DNA of 64,000 bases from contig NZ_CP151800.1 of the NCBI RefSeq assembly GCF_038449125.1, positions 2,948,406-3,012,405 of the forward strand, given 5' to 3'. This DNA is from Kosakonia sp. BYX6. Its GTDB lineage: Bacteria > Pseudomonadota > Gammaproteobacteria > Enterobacterales > Enterobacteriaceae. Position numbers and translations under genes: made by a program. Numbering within the stretch: the stretch's first letter is position 1; each line of letters starts with the position of its first letter. Below the pieces are notes generated by a model. That model searched no databases. It was given only the letters and a program-made list of their open reading frames with translations, and was not told where the DNA came from. Shown here one piece after another: positions 1 to 6,905 of the stretch.

Positions 1-1903
1 CCGCGCCGCCAACAATGACCTGCGGCTGCACATTTTGACGAACTATCTCATAACCATAAGTCAGCGCGCCGAGTGCGGAGTTTTCGCCTGTTGCCAGCGT
101 TGTCGTATAGCCTTTAATGCCTTCAGAAATGCCGCAAAATGTCGCAATAGCGTTCATCAACGAACCGGGGAATTCTGAAGTGCGAACTTTGCGTGGGTCC
201 GGTTTCAGGCTTTGCAGATATTTGTAAGTTGTTTCCTGCGGTCCACGCGACATTCCCATCACCATGCCAAGATCCTCGCCGTCACGCTTGATTTTGCGCT
301 TCGCCGTGTTCAGCGCTTCGGATAACGCCACCAAAGCAAGGGTGCCACCGCGGGTCGCTTTACGTGAATCAAACCGGCGCAGATATTTTCGCGGGTCAAG
401 GTTCATCACTTGAAAGGTTTTGAAGTACTCTTCATATTCCGGCAATTTTCCCGTGTCGCCCGCATAATGGCTGCCGAACATCTCCGTTAGCTGGTTCGTT
501 TGCACCAATACCGCCAGCAACTCTCTGGCTTCCGCCAATGTATCGGCAGGGAATGTCACATTGCCGAGCGTGGCAGCGGTATTGTTTTGCCAGATATTTT
601 GCAAAATGTCCGAGAGGCTATGACCAATAGCCGTAACCGCTCCATGCCCGGTAATTGCAACACGTTTTCGGATATAGGTGCTGACTGGAACAGAAGCAGG
701 CTTAGTACTCACAATCATGCAGCAGTTATTACCGCCAAACGCATAATTGTTTTTCATGAAGAGATTAATGTCTTTTTCTCTGAACTCGTTTGCAACATAG
801 TCCAGATCGCAATTCGGGCGCGCGACAGAAAAATTAAGCGTAGGCAGAATCTTATTATCCGGCAGCGTCACCAGGCAGGCGATCAATTCGACAATTCCCG
901 CGGCGCCAATGTTGTGGCCAAAATAAGATTTCGTTGAGCTGACAAGCAGGTCTTCACGATGTGCGAAGACCTTGTTCATCGCCATCGTTTCGATTCTGTC
1001 GTTGGCTTCGGTACCGGTACCATGCGCGTTGACATAATCAATCTGCTCAGGCGTCACGCCTGCGTTTTTCATGGCTTTCAGCATGACCTGAACCGCACCG
1101 CTCGCACGCGGATCAGGCCCAGTTTCATGGTAAGCGTCACATGAGGTCGCATAGGAGAGGATTTCGCCGTAAATTGTGGCGCCGCGTGCAACAGCATGTT
1201 CATACTCTTCCAGCACCAACGCGCCGGCGCCCTCACCGATTGACATTCCGGGTTGACCAGAGAACGGCGTACAGGAATCGGGATGCATGACATTGAGCGC
1301 ATAAAACCCGGCGAACGTCGGTAGGTAGATGGGCTCAGTCCCAACCGCCAACATCGTTTTGCTCTTGCCGTTTTGCAGATAATCAAATGCCATACCGATG
1401 GCATTTGGACTTGCTGTGCAGGCTGTCGCGACTAATTCAACGCCGCCTTTAAGGCCAAGTAAGGTGGACACACTGGAGCAACAGGATGAGAATCCCCCGG
1501 AATAGATGGCCTTGCGCAGCGAGAAATCCTCCATGCGCTGCTCAAAAAGAGGCAGAAAAGCTTCGGTGCCAGCAGACGATACGCCGACAATTAAGCCGGT
1601 ATCTTTGAGACACGTTTTATTGTTAAATAAGCCCGCCTGACTCAGCGCATCCTTGCCGACTTTATAAGCCCACAGCGCAGCATTATCTAAAGATTGCACG
1701 ATCTCGTCGGGGAGTTCTGAATAATCGATGTCGTGCAATATCTCTGCGGCGCGAGCATTCTCAAACCATGTATTAAAACGTTGGCTGTCAGCGACACCAC
1801 ATTTTTTATCTAATAACGCCTGCTTAAAGTCTTGAAGGTTTTCAGCCAGAGATGACAATATCCCCATCCCTGTAATAACCACTCTCTTTCTATTGGTCTT
1901 CAT
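1..1903 (-). CDS. Fused beta-ketoacyl synthase / chain-length-factor-like protein (partial)
   Basis: The gene runs off the left edge: 634 codons are visible and the C-terminus is missing. Residues 1-395 form a complete KAS II-type ketosynthase, with nucleophile Cys162 in VATACTAS, His294 in NAHGTGTE, and the Lys/second-His motif KSYFGHNIGAAG. A second ketosynthase fold starts near residue 411 with KRVAITGHGAVTAIG. At the nucleophile position it reads LATGENSALG, so Glu607 appears to replace Cys. That is typical of chain-length factors or KSQ domains rather than of a condensing enzyme. The reading frame between the two folds is unbroken. The start ATG at 1903 follows AGAGAATAATT. It is the most distal visible gene of the minus-strand operon, 87 bp after the GcvT-like gene. 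It probably condenses malonyl-ACP units on the cluster ACP in the cytoplasm; the product is unknown. Confidence 0.85.
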   Translation of the reverse strand, partial: MKTNRKRVVITGMGILSSLAENLQDFKQALLDKKCGVADSQRFNTWFENARAAEILHDIDYSELPDEIVQSLDNAALWAYKVGKDALSQAGLFNNKTCLKDTGLIVGVSSAGTEAFLPLFEQRMEDFSLRKAIYSGGFSSCCSSVSTLLGLKGGVELVATACTASPNAIGMAFDYLQNGKSKTMLAVGTEPIYLPTFAGFYALNVMHPDSCTPFSGQPGMSIGEGAGALVLEEYEHAVARGATIYGEILSYATSCDAYHETGPDPRASGAVQVMLKAMKNAGVTPEQIDYVNAHGTGTEANDRIETMAMNKVFAHREDLLVSSTKSYFGHNIGAAGIVELIACLVTLPDNKILPTLNFSVARPNCDLDYVANEFREKDINLFMKNNYAFGGNNCCMIVSTKPASVPVSTYIRKRVAITGHGAVTAIGHSLSDILQNIWQNNTAATLGNVTFPADTLAEARELLAVLVQTNQLTEMFGSHYAGDTGKLPEYEEYFKTFQVMNLDPRKYLRRFDSRKATRGGTLALVALSEALNTAKRKIKRDGEDLGMVMGMSRGPQETTYKYLQSLKPDPRKVRTSEFPGSLMNAIATFCGISEGIKGYTTTLATGENSALGALTYGYEIVRQNVQPQVIVGGA

Positions 1904-1990
1904 AATTATTCTCTGAGCTATAGCGATACACAAACTGCAAGCACGTAATAAATTGAATGATGATGCCGATACGTACTTTACTATTGCCAT

Positions 1991-3151
1991 TTATGAGGCA
2001 TGGCGGGCCTTAGAACAATCAATATAACTATGCTCAGTAGGACTAACTAACATGCTTAAGTTATAAAGAAACGGGACACTCTGCGTTTTCGCTGAAACAT
2101 TACCGGCAGCGGTGTGAATATCGAAACCTTCAATATCGGACCAGGCATAATCCTGTTCAATTAACGCCAGTGCGATGAATGATTGCAAAGCCGGGGAATA
2201 GACCGATTTGACGATAATCCCAACCTCTTTGTCGCCGACCAAAACTTGGTCATCTGGAGCAATGCCGGCGCATTCAACAAGCGGACGGATCCCAATAAGT
2301 TTGCGCTTCGCATTTTCTTGAGAAAGTTCAGTTATCATGGATTTCCCGATAAAGTCCTCTTTGTCGTACTGCACGGCCCATTGCATCTGCAATTCAACGG
2401 GGTTACGGCTATAGTTGGCATAAATAGTTTCGTCCCAACTCGTATTTTCTATACGAACGGTATTTTGATATTCAAGGCCACCGGTTTTAAGAAGAAATTT
2501 TTCGCCTTTATCCAGAAGATTCGCCCATAGCTCAACAAGTGCTGTTTGCTGGCCCAACACCATATAGGCGAATTCGCCATGTTTACCGCAACGAAAAACA
2601 AGCAATCCATCGTCTTGATTAATATATTCATGGTAGGGCAAGCCGATAATATCGAAGCCATAGACTTCAGCCAGAATCTCCCATGAATAAGGACCTTCCA
2701 ACATGATGGCACCCCAATCATCGTGCTCCATAGATTTAATTTCAGGGATTTCTAAAATATCCATTTCTTCAGCACGCTCTAATATTTCACTGAGGCATGC
2801 AATAATTTCTGATGCTGGAATGTTTTCGGAAATGATGTAGTAACCGTCCGGTGTGCATAATGTATAAATATCGCCACGGATTGAACCATCTTCGCGTAAT
2901 ACTAAAGAATACATCCCTTGCTCATCACGAATAATGGAAATATCTGCGGAGGCCATATGGTTAACTAATGCCCATGCATCGTCCCCCATCACGCTAATAA
3001 TCGACATGTGAGAATAATCAACGAGTAATGCATTTTCGCGAACAGCTTTGTATTCAACGATAGCATCGTTATAAACGGCGGGAACGGTCCGATTGTTATA
3101 GACACCCATTTGGGCGTTATGCGATAAATGCAAATCATGTAGAGATTTCAT
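1991..3151 (-). CDS. GcvT-like folate-dependent aminomethyltransferase family protein
   Basis: The 386-aa protein resembles GcvT/YgfZ/DmdA-type tetrahydrofolate-binding proteins: an N-terminal region with VDYSHMSIISVMGDDAWALVNHM, a central LEGPYSWEILAEV segment, and a C-terminal barrel with KRKLIGIRPLVECAG and VGIIVKSVYSP. Family members move one-carbon or aminomethyl groups through folate, and some only sense or repair. GcvP and GcvH are absent here, so it does not belong to a glycine cleavage operon. It lies between the acyl carrier protein and the ketosynthase, with AAGGATTATT just before the ATG. The context suggests a modification of the chain or head group (demethylation, methylene transfer) or an amine-supplying step; this is inference. 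The substrate cannot be read from the sequence. Confidence 0.75.
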   Translation of the reverse strand: MKSLHDLHLSHNAQMGVYNNRTVPAVYNDAIVEYKAVRENALLVDYSHMSIISVMGDDAWALVNHMASADISIIRDEQGMYSLVLREDGSIRGDIYTLCTPDGYYIISENIPASEIIACLSEILERAEEMDILEIPEIKSMEHDDWGAIMLEGPYSWEILAEVYGFDIIGLPYHEYINQDDGLLVFRCGKHGEFAYMVLGQQTALVELWANLLDKGEKFLLKTGGLEYQNTVRIENTSWDETIYANYSRNPVELQMQWAVQYDKEDFIGKSMITELSQENAKRKLIGIRPLVECAGIAPDDQVLVGDKEVGIIVKSVYSPALQSFIALALIEQDYAWSDIEGFDIHTAAGNVSAKTQSVPFLYNLSMLVSPTEHSYIDCSKARHAS

Positions 3152-3183
3152 AATAATCCTTATCCAAAGCTAGTTAGCAGAAA

Positions 3184-3465
3184 TTATGCCTGTCGTTTCG
3201 TGATAACAAATGAGGCCAAATTATTGACACTGCGCATATAAGAAGGGTCATCACTTTCACTGACTTGAATGCCGAAGACTTTATCGAGCAGGACGACAAT
3301 TTCTGTAGCGTCAACCGAATCTAATTTAAGGCCATTGCCAAATAACGGGGTATCATCATCAATTTGCGAGGGTTCACGTTGAATATTCAAACGCTGGATA
3401 ATTTCAGTTTTAATAGTAAAGAGAACGTCTTTACGTTCATTGATTCGTTCATGCATTAATGACAT
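3184..3465 (-). CDS. Acyl carrier protein
   Basis: This 93-aa acidic helical protein has the phosphopantetheine attachment motif GLKLDSVDATEIV; the Ser in LDSVD carries the 4'-phosphopantetheine arm. It is not the housekeeping AcpP, which is about 78 aa, has a DSLD motif, and sits next to fabF. It lies 32 bp after the start-side dehydratase gene and 32 bp before the GcvT-like gene, with AAGGAAAAAAC upstream of its ATG. It is the likely carrier for the chain built by the cluster ketosynthase, ketoreductase and dehydratase, and the likely target of the AcpS-like enzyme encoded upstream. Confidence 0.9.
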   Translation of the reverse strand: MSLMHERINERKDVLFTIKTEIIQRLNIQREPSQIDDDTPLFGNGLKLDSVDATEIVVLLDKVFGIQVSESDDPSYMRSVNNLASFVITKRQA

Positions 3466-3484
3466 ATGTTTTTTCCTTTATGGT

Positions 3485-4033
3485 TTATTTACTTTCGCGA
3501 AAATTAACTATCGTTCCCTGACTAATGAGCTTTTTACCTACATTTGCCGTTACTGAATAATGTTTAAATCCGCCTGGATCAGAAAAAGCCAATTTGCTTA
3601 CCACTTCAATGGTATCGCCTGGGTAAGCGATATCTTTGAATTTCAAATTCTGAGCGGCCAGAACACCACGCACCTGCGCGCGACGCGTACGGATAATATT
3701 AAGTAATTCCGGCTCATGGATTCGCGCAAAAATGTCACGCAATGTTTTTAGTTCTGTACCAAAACGCTCAAAATAAATATCGCAAACATCTGTTAGAAAA
3801 GAGAGATATTCACTCGCTTGACCGAATATTTCCGCAATAATGACCCCTGGCATTATTGGATCCTCTGGGAAGTGTCCGAGGAGATAAGGTTCATTGTAGG
3901 TCACATGCTTGATGACATGGACAAAACCATTTTCACCATATTTATAGTCTTCGATTCTATCGACCATTAATAAGGGCTGACGCCAGCCGCCCATTTCAAG
4001 AAATATTTTTGAAGGAATAGCATATTTGGACAT
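3485..4033 (-). CDS. FabZ/FabA-type hotdog 3-hydroxyacyl-ACP dehydratase
   Basis: The 182-aa single hotdog protein carries the family signature LGHFPEDPIMPGVIIAE; the His and the following Glu match the FabZ catalytic pair. An early PLLMVDRIEDY segment and a later FKDIAYPGDTIEVV strand also fit FabZ. It is longer than FabZ (about 151 aa) because of a helical insert around residues 75-115. It should remove water from 3-hydroxyacyl-ACP to give trans-2-enoyl-ACP. No enoyl reductase is visible in the window, so the product could keep double bonds, as aryl polyenes do, unless the host FabI acts on it. It is separated by only 3 bp from the ketoreductase gene. Confidence 0.88.
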   Translation of the reverse strand: MSKYAIPSKIFLEMGGWRQPLLMVDRIEDYKYGENGFVHVIKHVTYNEPYLLGHFPEDPIMPGVIIAEIFGQASEYLSFLTDVCDIYFERFGTELKTLRDIFARIHEPELLNIIRTRRAQVRGVLAAQNLKFKDIAYPGDTIEVVSKLAFSDPGGFKHYSVTANVGKKLISQGTIVNFRESK

Positions 4034-4036
4034 AAA

Positions 4037-4792
4037 TCACCGCATGACCAGGCCGCCATCGATGACGATGGTCTGGCCAACAATGTAACTGGACGCAGAA
4101 GAACTTAAATAAACAATGGTATTTGCAACTTCCTGGCAATTTCCCAGACGCTTGAGCGGAATCGAATTCGTCACATCCCGCACCACGGTTCTCGATACCT
4201 TCTTGACCATCTTCGATGCAATCATCCCCGGAGCTACCGCATTGACACGTACCCCGCGCGGGGCCAGTTCTGCTGCCAATGTCCGGGTAAAGCCGAGCAA
4301 TGCCCCCTTGGAAGCACTGTAATTTGCTTGTCCCACGCTGGGAATAATGGCAGCGATGGAGGCGACGTTAACAATGGTTGAACTCTCAGCACACCGGAGT
4401 AATTTCAACACCTCTTTTGTGAGCCTGAAGGTACTGAGCATATTTGTATTAATGACCGTACTAAAATCATCAAAATTCATCGAAGCAAAAAGATTATCTT
4501 TAACGATGCCCGCATTATTAACCAAGACATCGAGCTGACGAATTTTACGCGCCAAATAAAGGCCTAACTCATTGACGCTGTCCGAGTCTGCGAGATCACA
4601 ATGCAAAATACTTAAACACTGTCCCTGCGCGTGCTGCGCCTTTAATTCTTCGAGCGCCGTGTTGTTCGTATTATAAAGAGCATAGACATGACAACCCTGC
4701 TCAAGGAATTTTTCACAAATCGCGATACCAATATCGCCACTCGCACCAGAAACCAGGACATTTCTTTCATTCAAATCATCGTATTTATACAT
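4037..4792 (-). CDS. FabG-like 3-ketoacyl-ACP reductase (SDR)
   Basis: This classical short-chain dehydrogenase of 251 aa has a Rossmann nucleotide site SGASGDIG, the NNAG motif, catalytic Ser in VNVASIAAI, and Tyr/Lys in NYSASK. The C-terminal IVIDGG is typical of FabG. It should reduce 3-ketoacyl-ACP with NADPH. I place the start at the ATG at 4792 rather than the GTG two codons upstream, because GAAGTGGAT precedes it. It follows the phosphopantetheinyl transferase gene by about 20 bp. It is a second, cluster-specific FabG; the housekeeping copy lies elsewhere in relatives. Confidence 0.9.
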   Translation of the reverse strand: MYKYDDLNERNVLVSGASGDIGIAICEKFLEQGCHVYALYNTNNTALEELKAQHAQGQCLSILHCDLADSDSVNELGLYLARKIRQLDVLVNNAGIVKDNLFASMNFDDFSTVINTNMLSTFRLTKEVLKLLRCAESSTIVNVASIAAIIPSVGQANYSASKGALLGFTRTLAAELAPRGVRVNAVAPGMIASKMVKKVSRTVVRDVTNSIPLKRLGNCQEVANTIVYLSSSASSYIVGQTIVIDGGLVMR

Positions 4793-4811
4793 ATCCACTT
4801 CACGTAGTTAA

Positions 4812-5183
4812 TTAGGAAATAATGGTGACCGCAATAGCATAGGTGCGGCAGTGCGAAATACTGAGTGATATTTCTGTAATACTTCGCTCAGTGATAATCT
4901 CTTTTAAGCGCCCTGAAAAGACAAAATATGGGCACCCCATTAAGTCATGTCGAATTTCAATATCTTGGAAACTGATTCCATCACGAAAACCCAGTCCGAC
5001 AGCTTTAACTATGGATTCTTTAGCGGCCCAAAATCCGGAGGCCCGTTCATAATTTGGGTTCACTGCGTCAATTAAGATAATTTCTTTTTCCGTAAACACA
5101 CGATGTAAAAATAGCGCTTTTCCATTTTCTATCGCCCTGGCAATTCGTTCTACTTCAACAATATCCGTACCAATACAGATCAT
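4812..5183 (-). CDS. AcpS-like holo-ACP synthase (phosphopantetheinyl transferase)
   Basis: The 123-aa protein has the AcpS hallmarks: N-terminal [13 protein letters not shown] with the metal-binding Asp, and central [20 protein letters not shown] with the WAAKE motif. It should load 4'-phosphopantetheine from CoA onto the cluster ACP. The start at 5183 gives the usual AcpS N-terminus and has AAGG 8 bases upstream; an in-frame TTG at 5204 would overlap the transporter stop and is less likely. It is the first biosynthetic gene directly after the TpsB gene, only 17 bp away, which ties the biosynthetic set to the secretion pair. Confidence 0.88.
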   Translation of the reverse strand: MICIGTDIVEVERIARAIENGKALFLHRVFTEKEIILIDAVNPNYERASGFWAAKESIVKAVGLGFRDGISFQDIEIRHDLMGCPYFVFSGRLKEIITERSITEISLSISHCRTYAIAVTIIS

Positions 5184-5200
5184 TACATTTACCTTGCCAT

Positions 5201-6847
5201 TCAAAGTTGATAGGAAATATTAAAGCTTGTCGTCACCTTATCAACACTCAGGTTAGACGGGTAAATAAGTGGTACGGAGAGCGAAAAATCATACCCCAGA
5301 GATTGAAAAGTGCCTTTTATTCCTGATACTGCGCCCAAGAGGTTTTCACACCCATATGCTCCTTGCGAATATCCACTATTATTTATCAAACCATAATCTG
5401 CACCAAGATAAGCAGTCATGCTGTCGTAATTAGTGGCGAAATTAAGCGTATTTTGCATATAAAAGCCTTTATTTCCGTCAAGACCTGTGCTGTTCTCAAA
5501 ACCTCTTACACTCCACCGATTACCTATCGTAAATTGATCTTGTAATGTCAGCGCGGCTTGGGTGTATTGTGCACCTAAATTTATTTCATACCAGGATTGA
5601 ACAGGCAATGCATTCAACCATTTTGTATATGTCAGATTCAGGTTGAATAAATGACTGGCGCTATCTGCGTCGCCCGATAACATATCTGGCGTTTTGCTTC
5701 CGCCAAACCACGTTATAAAACGCTGCCAACTGATTGTTGAATCCAGGGTTGCATCACTGAAATTTTGCTTATAGTTTAATGCTAACCGCAGATTGCCCAT
5801 ATCGCGTTTTTGTAGTGCCAGCTCAATACCGTCAAGTTCATAGGCGGATTTGCGCCTCAACATTTCGAGGCTACCCGTGATCTTTTTATCCATATCACGA
5901 TAAAGCGTTCGTGAACCTTTTAGGCTGAGATATTCATTTATACCTATATAGTCATAATTCCAATGACCTATTGCAATACCTTGTCGCGATTCACTATTGC
6001 TGTACAAAACCTCATAATCCCAAAAGCCAAATGGGAAATTGTACCAGGCACTGACATTTTTATATGCTCCGGTGGTACTGCTAGTACCCGATAAATAGAA
6101 AACATCGTTTAAGCCCGCAACATTATATAAATATCCGGCACCGCCCGCCAAAAATTGCCCAGTACTTTTATCTCCCCAGTTATTGTATGCCGTTCTAACG
6201 TTCCAAGCTTTCGTGCGATTAGTATTAATGACAATATTGCTGTAACCGCTCTTACTCCCTGGAACAATATTGATCTTTACATCAGAATTGGGGGTTTTCT
6301 GTAAATTTTCAAGCCCTTGCTCGATGTCTCTCAAGTTAAGTATTTCGCCTTCGATAAAAGGTAATATTATTTTTCTTACATCATCATTGCCAATCAAGAC
6401 CTTTTCAATTCGCCCAGGAATGACTTGCAGTAGCAGTTTACCCGACGCTAAGTTTTGCGTAGGCGTTTCAATGCGCGTCGTCACGTAGCCAGCATTGATA
6501 TAATAGTCCTGAACGAGCGTTGCAACGCGTTGAATTCCATTTACACCAAGACAAGTCTTTGCGACTTTCTTTTTTATTTCGGTTAAAGTCTGATCATCTA
6601 AAAAATCATCCTTAATAGATAACTCATCTATTTTGTAGCAGACCTCATCATTGGGTATTTTAATATTCTCGATAAAAACATCTTGCTTACTAGAGAAGAC
6701 GTCTTTTCTTTCAACTCTATTTTCTCGAAGAGTATTATTATCATTTCGCTGCTGGTCTTTTACCAGACGATCAAATTGCGCTTCTGAAAATGCATTTACG
6801 CTAAAAAATAAAAAAATAAAAGTTATTAAAGAAAATCGCGATTTCAT
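5201..6847 (-). CDS. TpsB outer-membrane transporter of a two-partner secretion system (ShlB/FhaC family)
   Basis: The 548-aa protein starts with a Sec signal peptide ([21 protein letters not shown]) and a linker. Two POTRA-like regions follow at about residues 55-220, including ISIKDDF-like and [10 protein letters not shown] strands. A C-terminal 16-strand-type barrel has the family motif [15 protein letters not shown], close to the VRGY/F signature of loop 6, and it ends in aromatic NISYQL. It should export the TpsA protein encoded immediately upstream across the outer membrane. It starts 58 bp after the tpsA stop, and a perfect hairpin sits in that gap. It is full length for the family (about 550-580 aa). 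Confidence 0.92.
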   Translation of the reverse strand: MKSRFSLITFIFLFFSVNAFSEAQFDRLVKDQQRNDNNTLRENRVERKDVFSSKQDVFIENIKIPNDEVCYKIDELSIKDDFLDDQTLTEIKKKVAKTCLGVNGIQRVATLVQDYYINAGYVTTRIETPTQNLASGKLLLQVIPGRIEKVLIGNDDVRKIILPFIEGEILNLRDIEQGLENLQKTPNSDVKINIVPGSKSGYSNIVINTNRTKAWNVRTAYNNWGDKSTGQFLAGGAGYLYNVAGLNDVFYLSGTSSTTGAYKNVSAWYNFPFGFWDYEVLYSNSESRQGIAIGHWNYDYIGINEYLSLKGSRTLYRDMDKKITGSLEMLRRKSAYELDGIELALQKRDMGNLRLALNYKQNFSDATLDSTISWQRFITWFGGSKTPDMLSGDADSASHLFNLNLTYTKWLNALPVQSWYEINLGAQYTQAALTLQDQFTIGNRWSVRGFENSTGLDGNKGFYMQNTLNFATNYDSMTAYLGADYGLINNSGYSQGAYGCENLLGAVSGIKGTFQSLGYDFSLSVPLIYPSNLSVDKVTTSFNISYQL

Positions 6848-6864
6848 AATCTCTCTCAGAGAAA

Positions 6865-6891
6865 TAAAGCAGCAGCAACGCTGCTGCTTTA
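6865..6891 (-). terminator. Intercistronic hairpin between tpsA and tpsB (possible attenuator)
   Basis: An inverted repeat with 11-bp arms and a 5-base loop sits between the tpsA stop and the tpsB start. On the minus strand the 3' arm runs into TTTATTT, a weak U-rich tract. It could stop part of the transcription after tpsA, or protect the 3' end of the tpsA message, so that much exoprotein and little transporter is made. That role is inference; the hairpin itself is seen directly. Confidence 0.6.
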
Positions 6892-6905
6892 AGAGTGGGA
6901 TTTAA

